Below the pieces are notes generated by a model. The model saw only the letters and a list, made by a program, of their open reading frames with translations, was not told the origin of the DNA and made no database searches. From Euglena gracilis (taxonomy: Eukaryota; Euglenida; Euglenophyceae; Euglenales): a stretch of 64,000 nt of DNA. Positions 12,360-21,992 of this stretch are shown one piece after another. The first letter of the stretch is position 1; each line of letters starts with the position of its first letter. The stretch covers positions 34,197,437 through 34,261,436 of the forward strand of contig CP154956.1 in the NCBI GenBank assembly GCA_039621445.1, in the 5' to 3' direction. A program made the translations under genes and the position numbers.

Positions 12360-13200
12360 GGAGTTTGGGACCACTGAAACGTTATGACAGTGCATTCAGA
12401 AAACTGTTTGTAATTTTGAAACAGAAAGGATTGGAGCCCTTGCAAGTCTCCAAGATGGAGCTGGCCACTGCCCTGCTGGACCTTCACAAACTGTCACAAA
12501 GCGATGCTCGATGCGCGTATGCCTCACTGCAATATTTACCTGGTTGGGAGTCCATCAGATTTCATCCTTTACTGACAAAAGTAAAAAAGGAATGGAATCG
12601 TTCAGTGCAGAGGTATGCTGTTTTTTGGGACCCCCTACCCATTTTGCAAAAGTTGCAGAGCCATACAAAAATTTCTGACATGTCCATCGTGGAATTGAGA
12701 TGGAGAATCATTTTGTCTTTCAGACTTTTGGCTCTTCACAGGGGGGTGGACCTGGCCAGAACCCAGAGGACCATTTCAGTGGTGGGGGAAAAAATTTTCA
12801 TTTTGGTCAGAAGAAAGGGATGGCCTTCACCAAAGTGGGAGCAAGTGTTGAAGATTGATTCCATTCCATCGTTGAGTCCATATCATTTGATGAGAGAATA
12901 TGTGAAGAGAACATCTTTCATCCCCCAGGGTGCCCCATTGTTGTGGAGCTTGGATGGCAAAAAACCCTTGTCCTCCAACAGAATCAACTCTTTGACAAAG
13001 GAGTTGTTGGGCACTTTTGGCATTCCCATTTCCCACTGGAAAGCCCACAGCACCAGGGGGGGCAGGAGTTTTGATGTACAAAAAGCTGGGATTGTCCAGT
13101 GAGGAGGTGTGTGAACTTGGGCAGTGGAAAAATGCCACAGCTTTTTCAGCCCATTACCTAAGATTGGGGGCGGTGGATTCGGCAAAGAAAAAATTTGAAA
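12329..13200 (+). CDS. DIRS A tyrosine recombinase
   Basis: This is the lambda-integrase-type enzyme that inserts the circular DNA of the element. ATG 12329 (MSYQDIENVL) overlaps the end of pol by 31 nt, as in element B. The N-terminal core-binding part reads LGPLKRYDSAFRKL. The catalytic part has the first arginine in RGVDLARTQR, the HxxR box in WKAHSTRG and the nucleophile tyrosine in FSAHYLRLG. A G-run at about 13061 is out of register, so the HxxR box and the tyrosine are in different frames (stop at 13102 in one, continuation from 13017 in the other). After the tyrosine the second frame stays open through the right ITR and ICR to 13499. Confidence 0.85.
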
Positions 13201-13216
13201 CAGGGGTCGTGCACAC

Positions 13217-13252
13217 AGTCTCACCCCCTGAAGGTGCGAAGCCCGAACGGTC
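13217..13252 (-). repeat. Right ITR of DIRS A
   Basis: Reverse complement of the left ITR (tcaccccctgaaggtgcgaa ... cccgaacggtc). Confidence 0.85.
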
Positions 13253-13482
13253 GAGTACTCCCGGGAAGCATGACCAGGGAGGAAGTGACCATGAGGGCGG
13301 AGCACAAGAGGGGGTGAGCCCACCCAACCCACCCGAAAAAGAAAAGCATCCTCGGGGGGGGGGAGGAAACGCCCCTGCTCACGGGCCGGGGGGCCCCTGC
13401 GGTTCAAAGCAGGATCTCACCCCCCTCTTGTGCTCCGCCCTCATGGTCACTTCCTCCCTGGTCATGCTTCCCGGGAGTACTC
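13253..13482. repeat. Internal complementary region (ICR) of DIRS A
   Basis: Two arms of about 65 bp, at 13253-13316 (starts gagtactcccggg) and 13416-13482 (ends cccgggagtactc), are almost perfect reverse complements around a 100-bp linker. In DIRS elements the ICR is used to regenerate the element ends during replication. Its right arm is the 3' end of the element. Confidence 0.88.
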
Positions 13483-13523
13483 TTGCAAATGGCGCGTAAT
13501 TTCTAAATCACAAATTTCACTGA

Positions 13524-13640
13524 CCATTCGGGCTCCGCACTGCGAGATGGTGAGGTCCTGCTTTCCTTGCGGGCTGTTCTGTTCTGGTGTGTTTGTGCGT
13601 GCGCGGGGGGTGCTTCTTACTGCTTTTTGTTGCCGGAGTT
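13524..13640 (+). repeat. Left ITR of DIRS B
   Basis: The outer part (gaccattcgggctccgcac ... gagatggtgagg) is inverted at 17664-17702. The inner part (cctgctttcc ... gttgccggagttggc) is inverted at 17978-18072 next to the ICR. Confidence 0.88.
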
Positions 13641-13701
13641 GGCTGATTCCTAATTCTGCCCTTCGACCTCAAAGAGAAAGAATTTTACTTCTACGACTCA
13701 A

Positions 13702-14990
13702 GTGGACGAAAATTTTCGGAACTTCAACTTCCTGATGGAAAAATTCAACTTTTCGAAGATCAACAACGAGACTTCCATGAAGAATGAATTTCAAAGAACC
13801 TTTGAATTTCAAAAAGAACTTCAACGGACTTCCAAGAAGTCAACTGAAGCTGGGGAAGGTGGAGACACAGCAGCAGCTGCAGCAGCTGGAGGGGCGGCAA
13901 CAGCTCGTCAGTCCGTGGCCATGGCAACCCCCCCACCCCCCAACGCTTCAGAGATTTCAAAACTCAAGGTTTCAGACTCCCCCACTAACAATGATGGCCA
14001 TGGAGCATGGACAACGGTGGTCAGGAAGAGAAGACAGAGGGGGACCACCATCACAGGTCCAACAGACTCCACCCCTTTTTCTCAGTTCCTCCCCTTTCAG
14101 GGGAAAAAGCAAAGGCTATGGCAGCCTCAATCCAAAGGATTCAAATCAAAGTCAAGGCTATGGCAGCCATCATTGGACAGGGCCTGGGGCCCAGAATCAT
14201 GGCTATGGATGCCATCATCCAAGAGGGCAGTGGGCCCAGGAGCAAGGCTATGGCAGCCTGTGTCCAAACCTGGGAAGCTCCCATGGGGGAAAGGTATGTC
14301 CAACTTACCCCACAGCTCCCTCAAACACAAACCCCTCAGGAGCTGCACATCCAGGCAAGCAACCCCCCCTTCAGGGGAAGGCCAATGGAGGCCATTATAT
14401 GCAAGAGGCCAATGGGGGCCAGGGGAAGCATCGAAATATCAAGGCCAATGGAGGCCATTATATGCAAAAGGCCAATGGAGGCCAGGAGAAGCATCAAGTT
14501 TTCAAGGCCAATGGAGGCCATTTCAATCAAAATCAAGTGGCCATTGGAAGCCAATGCATTCAAGATCACACCAGCCCTTGGGGGGGAGGCCCAAGATTGG
14601 CTACACAAGGGCCCCCCCAGAAGGTAATCAAGCCAAACCCCCCAGCTATATATGTACCTCCCCATTGCAGACACAGACTTTCCCCAATCTATCAAAATCA
14701 GGGGGAAAGCCTGTCTTTGGGCAGCCCTATGGCAGGGCCAGAGGTGACCCCAGTGATGGGGCAGCCAGGCAGGACCCCAGTGATGGGGCAGCCAGGCAGG
14801 ACCCCAGTGATGGGGCAGCCAGGGGAAGGGACCCCAGTGATGGGGCCTGTGGACTCCCCAGACACATTACACCCAGGGGTGCCCCCATTCATGGCCCTGC
14901 AGGCCAGCATTCCCCATTGGGTCAAGGCAGGGGCCAGCACAGAGGTATTAAACCTGATAAGGGAAGGGGTCAGGGCAGATCTTCCCCTCC
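13702..14990 (+). CDS. DIRS B Gag-like protein, repeat-rich
   Basis: Starts near 13702-13784 after the ITR. The early part has an Ala-rich stretch (GGDTAAAAAAGGAA) and a DGHGAWTTVVRKRR motif also seen in element C/H (DGHGPWQTVVRRP). The middle is low complexity: QGYGS-type repeats at 14110-14280, a roughly 30-bp unit encoding KANGGHYMQ at 14374-14540, and a 27-bp unit encoding RTPVMGQPG, four times, at 14746-14850. The most repeat-like protein frame changes once between the N-terminal and repeat parts. There is no zinc knuckle. It probably packages the element RNA, by position only. Confidence 0.6.
14746..14850 (+). repeat. 27-bp coding tandem repeat in DIRS B
   Basis: About four copies of a unit containing gaccccagtgatggggcag, encoding RTPVMGQPG. 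Confidence 0.85.
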
Positions 14991-16799
14991 CCCCTCAGAT
15001 GTCCTTAAAAATTCCCTTCAAAACTCCCCAAGAAATAATGACTGCCCAAAAAATTCTGAGGGAATACGAATGTGCAGGGGCAACCAGGCAAATCACCCCA
15101 GAGGGAGCAAAACATTTTGTCCCCTATTTTATCATTTCCAAACAGGAAGGGGGAAAGACAAAGGAAAGATTAATTTCAGATTGTCGACAGTTAAATCAAC
15201 ATTTCACCCCCCAGAAGTTCAGACTGGAACACATGGGAAACATTTTCCCATATCTCAGAAAGGGTTGGTTCTGTGGAAAAATAGATCTGAAAGATGCTTA
15301 TTTCCATTTAAAGCTGCACAGCAGCCTGGAAAAGCATGTCTGCATGCAAGTGGGGGGGGGAAACGTGGCAATTTCAAGCTGCATGCTTTGGGTTAAGCAG
15401 CCTGCCACAAAAGTTTATGACTCTCATGAGAGTCTGGGAAAGGAAATGGAGGAAGGAAGGAAAGGTAGTTTTCATCTACCTAGACGACATTTTGCTGTTA
15501 GCCCCCAGCAAAAAGACAGCAGCCCAGCATTTGGCAGAAATGAAAAAAGATCTTTTACTGGCAGGTTTCAGAATAAACCTCCCCAAATCATGTCTGGAAC
15601 CAACACAAGAAATAAAGCATTTGGGCCAGTGGATCAATTTGAAAAAAGGCCAGCTGGAAATTCCACAGGAAAAATGAAAAACCCTAAGAAAGGAATTAGG
15701 AAAGGTGCTGACAGCACAAAAAATGAGCTGCAGAAAACTCAGCTCTATTGTAGAGCAAGTCAGAAGCTATTTAGTTTCAATGCCTTTTCTCAGAATTATG
15801 ACAGATCAACTTTGCAAAATGGTAGATTTGCACACAAAGTGGGGTTGGGACCACACCCTGACCATTCCCCAGGGGGTCAAAGATCAAATTGTGGAGTTAA
15901 AAACGTTTTTGCAGCCAGGTGTGGGCAGAGCCTTTAAATCCCAGGCCTCTCAGGAACTGTTCTCAGACAGCAGCACCTGGCAATGCGGGGGGCTGGACAA
16001 AAAGTCTGGTCAAAAGGTCCAGGTTTTCTGGAGGGACCTGCATGTCCTTCACATCAATCAAAAAGAATTGATGTCTGCGGTGGAAACTGTAAAGGCTTTG
16101 GCAAAACCAAAACAAACCATTGTTCTTCATGTGGACAACCTGGTGGCAGTCAGTTATTTGACAAAATGGGGAGGCAAAAAGCCATATTTAAATTCCATCC
16201 TAAAACCACTTCTGTACCATTGCCAAGAAAGGCAAATCAACTTGCAGGTGGTTTGGGTTCCCACAAAAGAACAATTGGCAGACTCCCTGACCAGGGAGCA
16301 AAAAGATCCAGGGGATTATACCCTGAACCTGTCCATTTTTCACCAGGTTCTGAAGTTTTTCAAAAACCACATCACCCCAGAGTTGGACATGTTTTGCACA
16401 CCCAGCAACAAAAAATTCCCCAAGTTTGTTTGTCGATACCCTCACCAAGGGGCTTTGTTGGTGGATGCTCTGAAGGCAGATTTAAGGGGTCTCCCCCAAG
16501 TTTATGCCAACCCTCCCTGGAGCATCATTCCCCAATGGGTTCAGAGATTAATGTTAAACCCAGACCTAATTTGTCCGTTGATTGTACCCCACTGGGCTTC
16601 GACATCATGGTGGCGCCAATTAATGTCAATCAGGCAGCCAGGCAGCAAGGTTTTGCTAGTACCCCCCCAGTGGGGTCTGTTCACCAACTGCTGGGGGGAG
16701 GAGATGCCCCCCCCAAGGTGGAATTTGGCCTGCTTGATTGTGTCAGGCAAATATTACAATCCCAGGAAGTTTCGATGTCCAGTATCGACAATTACATAA
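14851..16799 (+). CDS. DIRS B pol: RT, RNase H, Dam-like domain (frame breaks)
   Basis: RT motifs are DCRQLNQ, GKIDLKDAYFHL, FGLSSLP and YLDD at about 15477-15488. RNase H includes SDSSTWQCGG and VDNLVAVSYL. The Dam-like segment is ELDMFCTPSN, VDALKADL and YANPPWSII (NPPW near 16510), ending at TAA 16799. The frame changes at a run of nine G near 15350, inside the RT palm. An in-frame TGA at 15675-15677 stands where element A has a leucine codon. The copy is therefore damaged, but every domain is still recognisable in order and size. Confidence 0.83.
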
Positions 16800-17655
16800 A
16801 AAATCTGGGAAATGTCAAAAGATATGACTCAGCCTTCAGGGCATTGGTGGGTCAATTATTGCACAAAGGGGTGCCTCTGCAGCAGTGCACAGTCCCCAAG
16901 ATGGCTGAAGCCATCCTTGATCTTGCTGTTCATAGCATCAATACTGCACGAAATGCATATGCAGCAGCCTTATTACTCCCAGGGTTTGGGTCTTTGAGAT
17001 TTTCACCCCTTCTGGCTCCATTGAAAAGGAAGTGGAATGCCAACGTCTGCAAGTATGCCCACTTTTGGGACCCCACTGATTTCCTAGAAAACATCATGAG
17101 GAATTCCACACCCCTCTCAGACCTATCTGTGAAAGAGCTCAGAAACAGACTCATCATCTGTTGGAGGCTTTTGGCCCTCCACAGTGGGGTTGATTTAGCC
17201 AGGACACAGCGAAAAATCAGTTTCGTGGGAGAAAACATTTTCATTTTATTGCAAAGGAAAGGGTGGCAATTCCCAAAATGGGAAGAGATTTTGAATTTGC
17301 CACACACCCCCCTCATAAGCCCATGGCATTTATTGAAAGAGTATGTGGAAAGGACAGCCCACATGGTTGGGCACAAAAATAATTTGTTATGGTCTTTGGA
17401 TGGTAAAAGACCTTTGACATCAGAAAGGGTGAATTCCCTTACCAGAGAAATTCTGCAGGAGGGGGGGGGGTGGACACCACCCACTGGAAACCCCACAGCA
17501 CCAGAGGGGCTGGGGTCTTATGGTGGAAAAATGCTGGTTTGCAAGTGGAAGAAGTCCAGCAGCTGGGTCAATGGAAAAATTTTGGGGCCTTCCAAGCTCA
17601 TTATTTGGGGCTGGGAGTCGTGTCAAAAATTGAAAATATTATGGCCCAAAGGGGG
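16775..17655 (+). CDS. DIRS B tyrosine recombinase
   Basis: ATG 16775 (MSSIDNYIKNLGNVKRYDS) overlaps the pol stop by 25 nt, the same arrangement as element A, which supports this start. Catalytic residues are R in SGVDLARTQRK, HxxR in KPHSTRG and the tyrosine in FQAHYLGLG. A run of ten G near 17462 shifts the frame between LTREILQE and the HxxR box. The minus-strand copy F has a shorter purine stretch there that keeps the frame, so an expansion of the G-run in B is likely. The second frame continues through the right ITR and ICR to 18150. Confidence 0.85.
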
Positions 17656-17663
17656 GTGCACAG

Positions 17664-18133
17664 TACCTCACCATCTCGCAGTGCGGAGCCCGACTGGTCT
17701 CGGACTCCCACGACAGAGGAAGGGGGAGGAAGGGACCAAGAGGGCGAAGCACAAGAAGATGGTGAGCCCAACCCTCCCACCCAAAAAATCAGCAGAAAAA
17801 CATCCCAACCAGAAAGGGGACCCCCAACCAAGCAGCCCCAACCACCCACCCAGAAACACAGAAAGGGACCACCATCCCCATCAGGGGGGGGGGGCCACCA
17901 AGCGACCACGGGAGAGGGCGGGGCCGGGGCCACGGCGGTTCAGCTTCGCCAAGGTGTCGGAGGAGGCCTAATCATCGCCAACTCCGGCAACAAAGGCACA
18001 GTAAGAAGCACCCCCCGCGCACGCACAAACACACCAGAACAGAACAGCCGGCAAGGAAAGCAGGACCTCACCATCTTCTTGTGCTTCGCCCTCTTGGTCC
18101 CTTCCTCCCCCTTCCTTTGTCGTGGGAGTCCGA
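17664..18133. repeat. Right ITR and ICR of DIRS B
   Basis: The right ITR is at 17664-17702. ICR arm 1 (about 17699-17767, starting cggactcccacgac) pairs with arm 2 (about 18067-18133, ending gtcgtgggagtccg). The inverted copy of the inner left ITR lies at 17978-18072. Element end at about 18133. Confidence 0.87.
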
Positions 18134-18349
18134 TTTACAACTTCCGCTAACTGTCAGGTATTTTACGGAAAATTTCTGAAATGAGAATGAAATATTTAAA
18201 CAGGTTTTGAATAGTGCTGATACCTTAATGAGCTCGCCCCCACCCTTTCATTGACCCCCCATATACACCGGCCTAATCCATGGAGCTCTTTTTGACTGAA
18301 ATGCAAGGGATTTGCGTCCGAAACAGGAGGCCAGGTGGTCAAAAAACGC
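18134..18349. other. Spacer between DIRS B and DIRS C/H
   Basis: No gene. At 18201-18220 it shares about 20 bp (caggttttgaatagtgctg) with 8612-8631, the DNA left of element A. Confidence 0.6.
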
Positions 18350-19021
18350 TCGACACCTCGGGCTCCGCACTTTTCCCTTGTGAGGCCATGCCTTGCTCGC
18401 CGGCGGTGTTGTTTGGATTGTTCTGGTGCGTTGGGTTAGGAGTCCCTGCTTAGTGCCTTTTTCGCCAGAGTTGGCTGATTCCTAATTTTCCGTTCGACAC
18501 CCAGAAGAAAGGAACATCAAATACCTCATCAATTGAGAAAAGAATAAGACAATCAATCAATTCAAATTGTCCAGAAAGTCGCGCTCGTGCAGAACCTTGT
18601 TGAATTTTTTGAAGGAGTTCCATGAAAGATGCATCTTCAAAGCCTCAGAGCGCTGGAGACCTTCAAGAGGCAGCAGCAGCAGCAGCTGGACAACCTGACG
18701 GCGCGGGTCGACTGTGGCGAACCGTGGCTTCCCCTTCCCCAAAAGAAATTTTCCCAAAAGAAATTTCCACAACCCAACCCCCCAAAGTGATGGCCACGGA
18801 CCCTGGCAGACAGTGGTCAGAAGACCCCGCAAGGGGCAGAAGCAACAACCAGCAGGCCACTACGGCCATTGGAGCCAGGGCCATGGGGGCCAAAAGAACA
18901 AAACCAAAGGATTCCGGAGGCAAAAGTAGGGAAGATGGAATCAAGGACAAGGTGGTGGCCATGGAGGCCAATTCTACAAGCAACTCCCCACAGCAAGGGG
19001 AAGAAAAGGTCTGTCAAATAG
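18350..19021 (+). mobile_element. DIRS element C/H, left part (ITR plus gag N-terminus)
   Basis: The left ITR begins at about 18350 (cgacacctcgggctccgcac) and belongs to a subfamily distinct from A and B. Its inner part (gttgtttggattgttctgg) is found reverse-complemented at 49855-49908, at the far end of the split element. The Gag start region (about 18622-19021) includes DGHGPWQTVVRRP and GHWSQGHGGQ. It breaks off at 19021, where LTR element M begins. Confidence 0.8.
18622..19021 (+). pseudogene. DIRS C/H gag N-terminal fragment
   Basis: The fragment is interrupted by the insertion of element M. It has an Ala/Gln-rich stretch, then SDGHGPWQTVV and a QGHGGQ unit. Matching QGHGGQ repeats reappear at 40545-40650 on the other side of the nested insertions. 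The frame is not continuous. Confidence 0.6.
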
Positions 19022-19022
19022 T

Positions 19023-21281
19023 GTACGTCCCACCCCGTTCAATCAGTTTTTCGATCATTGTATTGAGAGCTTGTTCTCTTTCGCCTGAACAGCGAAAGAA
19101 TTTTCGGTGCATGGGCTGTGCACCTTCTTTGAGCTCGATTTTACAGACACCAAACGGTCCGCGAATTGCAGGATCTATGTCATGGGTATAGATAGGATGT
19201 TCTAAAACATCACTGAATTGGCGATTGATCTTTGTACATAGTTCTTGTGATTTGGGATGTTGACCACCGCTTTCTATCACTGCGGATAGTTGGTATATTT
19301 GGTCATTCTGACCTTTATCCCGTAGGAATTTGTCAGTGTGGTCAACAGTTCCGAATGCATTAAAGAAACAAACACAAAAAATGATTTCTTTCAATGGTGG
19401 TAACATGACACCGCAAAAATCTTCAAACAAAGGGGTGTCATTCGGTAAATCCCACCACTGAAAAGTGACATACGTCAGTTGTTGGAACCATTCCGCTTCA
19501 GGATTTTTAGGAATCAGTAGCACACCGCGTGCTTGATTCCGAAGGATCTTGTCAACGACAAGAGGGATAAGTTTCAGAGGTGGATGTAGCCACAGGACCA
19601 CATCACCCCAAAACTTATCAAACGCATTTGTATGGCTTGACCAGTAATTGGATAAACGAGAATGTGCTTTGGACGAAAATGCGTCAATCTCCAATTGTAG
19701 GTCCATCGACTTCGCGATTTGTGCGATTTTGGTAAACCAAGTTTCCAAAATGCGGTATTGTCCAAAATTGAACGCATTCCAGATGCGGTTCGCGAAAAAT
19801 GTCGCGGTTTCAGTCCTGTGGAGGGCTGAAACACAGTTTACCGATCCACATCGGTAATACGTTATATCCGAAGACACGCCATCAGGCATTATACCAGGTG
19901 TATCAGGTATATTGTGTAGAGGACAATTGTCGTTGGCATTCTGCCACTTGTATGCAGGGACATTGGAGGGGTTGGCCTTCTGCCATTCGGGGTCAGAGAG
20001 ATTGGCTTTGTGCCATTGGAGGTCCTGCTGCGCGATTCTCGCGATTCCGAACAGGGACGCGATTCCGCGTTTGTCCAATTGTCGATGTACTTCAACACAC
20101 AACGGGTAACAACCCGGTGTGTTGTGTTCTCGTTCAGCGGTCAGGGTAAACTCGGTACCGGTCCCGGTACCAAGTGTACTCTGGTTGTTGTGTAAAGCGA
20201 TTAGTTTGGAAGGTTCAACAATACATCCACAGTCGAAATCAGGTTGTGTGGAAATTCTCCGGCAATGTGCGCATTGGTAGGAAGTGTCGGTCTGGTAGTG
20301 CATGTCAGTCCTGTGTAGTGTGTGTATGGGGGTGTTGGAAATTGTAGCTGCTGGGGGGTGTACAGGGGTGTCCGAAATCGACACACCTGGTGGAAAACGT
20401 AAAAGTTGTGAAGCTGGGTGGCTACTCGACACCGAAATTTCTTCAGGCCTTTGGGCTTTTGCCTTGGAACCCAGTGAAACGTGGGGGGTTAAGCTACTCG
20501 CTTTCCCTACAGCATGGGAAACGTGCGGTAAAAGTGTCGTGGGCAGGGGGGCAGCTTTCTCTTTACCCCTAGGGTAGGAAACGGTGTTTTCGGTTGTAGA
20601 AAACGTTGTGGCAAGGCGGGGGGACATCTGGGAAGATGTCTTGGGGGAGAAATTCGGTGGTGTGGGTTGTGTGCGTGAAGTAGTGCGCAAACCGAGGGAG
20701 GGGCAATCCACAACAAGGCGGTTCTGACGCAAGAACGGAAAACCCAAAATTACGTCAGAGCCGCGAGTACCCGATACGTAAGTCCAGGTACCCAGAAAAT
20801 TTTGTGTGTGTGGGGGCTGTGAGTGGTGCTTGGGGATGATGGGGCGCAGTATGTCCAAAAAACATCCCAAGTCACCACCACACATGGGGCTGTTGTCAGC
20901 AGTCATAATTTTGATGGGGTACTTGGCTTTCACCAAGAGGGAGTGGGGAATTAATCCCGTTCGGAAAAGAAGGGGGATTCGACACCATGTGTCGACCAAA
21001 ATTTTGCATTTGGTAGAAAAATTTTGTGTTCGGATTTCCGCTTGGACCAAAAGTTCCATGGGGGGTACGCAAAGTGCAGGATTCGGTGTAAAATTGTTGT
21101 CTCTCCAACTGTTCCAGGATCCCGTTCCTACTTTGCTCAGCATTCCAGGCAGAAATTTGGAGTGGGGGGTGGGGGACCCGAAAATTTTCCGGGTACCGAC
21201 CAAAAAGGCAGATGGGCAGGGAAAGTAAGGTTGATCAGGTCCTACTTCCGTCTGTTCATCAGCCCAGAGGTCCGTGCCCAC
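19023..21281 (-). pseudogene. Element M pol: protease, Dam-like domain, truncated RT
   Basis: On the minus strand the first recognisable domain is a retropepsin-like segment (KILVDTWCRIPLLFRTG near 20960-21010, then DVILGFPFLRQNRLVVD). The catalytic DTG is DTW here, a GGG to TGG change that should kill the protease. Next is a segment with EIDAFSS and WLHPPLKLIPLVVDKIL (about 19590-19700), resembling the Dam-like methyltransferase block of DIRS elements, though its motif is HPPL rather than NPPW/Y. The start of RT follows (CKIELKEGAQPMHRK, EKLIERG). The ORF then runs into the LTR end and stops at 19014. No RT palm remains. Confidence 0.75.
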
Positions 21282-21296
21282 AGACCTCGGGCTCCC

Positions 21297-21992
21297 CTAC
21301 TCCAAGTCCGATTCAGCACTTCGGCTGTTTATCGTTTTCTTGTGTGAGTAGATAGCGCGCATTGCGCGGACCGCATTGCGGTCATCCTCCAACGAGGATT
21401 CGGAGTTATCATCCCCCTCCCTGCCCGAAGCCGGGGTTCCCTCCTCTAAAGAGGGGATTTTGAACCCGACCTTGTGTTTGTTGTTGTGTTTTGTATCATT
21501 GTAGTGACGTTGGTTCGGGCGGGGAGAGCGAGAACGGTAACATTTGGACGAATGGTGGTTATGTGATCCACAAAGGGAACACTTTTGTCGGTTTTGTGAT
21601 TTTTGTCGGTTTTGTGATGGGCTTTCACCCCTTGGAGGTCTTGGTGAACGGAATCCTGTTCGACCACGGTTCTTGTTGTAATCCGGTTTCCCGGATGACG
21701 ATCGCGAAGAAGATGATCCACTTCGCGAACGTGATCGCGATGAGTCGCGATTTGTATCACGTTTGTAAGGGGGTCGGGGTGATCGACCACGAGGTGCGCG
21801 ATCGCGTCCGCGGTCGCGGAACGGTGATCGGGACCTTTGGCGATAACCCGAAGATTGTGATTGTCCAGATTTGTGTGAAAACCAAGAGGAGCGTGAGCTC
21901 CACGGGGATTGTGAACCCCTTGGACTCTGATACCGCTTTCGCGTATCAGGGTGGGGGCAATCACGGGACGTATGCCCCGTTTTGTTGCCCAA
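21297..21992 (-). pseudogene. Element M gag C-terminus: CCHC knuckle and RS-rich tail
   Basis: It is in a different register from the Gag core, so a single-base frame break lies near 21995. It begins GNKTGHTSRDC, which looks like the second half of a knuckle broken by the shift. A long Arg/Ser-rich region follows (SRSRSRSGSSSSRSSSGK). A clean CX2CX4HX4C knuckle reads CSLCGSHNHHSSKC at about 21560. Nucleocapsid function is standard for CCHC proteins. The RS-domain character is unusual for a Gag. Confidence 0.75.

Larger units (their letters stand above)
8895..13482 (+). mobile_element. DIRS-type retrotransposon A (full length)
   Basis: A 4.6-kb element with the DIRS architecture. It has a left ITR, Gag, a pol with RT, RNase H and a Dam-like domain, an overlapping tyrosine recombinase, a right ITR and an ICR hairpin. 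The family is known to insert through a recombinase-made circle without target duplication. I see no target duplication here. Frames are interrupted near 11590 (a T-run) and 13061 (a G-run), so this copy as read is probably not autonomous. Confidence 0.88.
13524..18133 (+). mobile_element. DIRS-type retrotransposon B (full length)
   Basis: A 4.6-kb DIRS element of the same lineage as A, starting only 41 bp after A ends and in the same orientation. It has a left ITR, Gag with GYGS and ANGGHY repeats, pol, an overlapping tyrosine recombinase, a right ITR and an ICR. Frames are broken at G-runs near 15350 and 17462, and by a TGA at 15675. Confidence 0.88.

Noticed and set aside
19021-19037. The 17-bp match to 39930-39946 as a long target-site duplication
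   Set aside because: The right copy sits directly against a primer-binding site, so it is the end of an LTR. A deletion that left the LTR terminus explains the left copy better.
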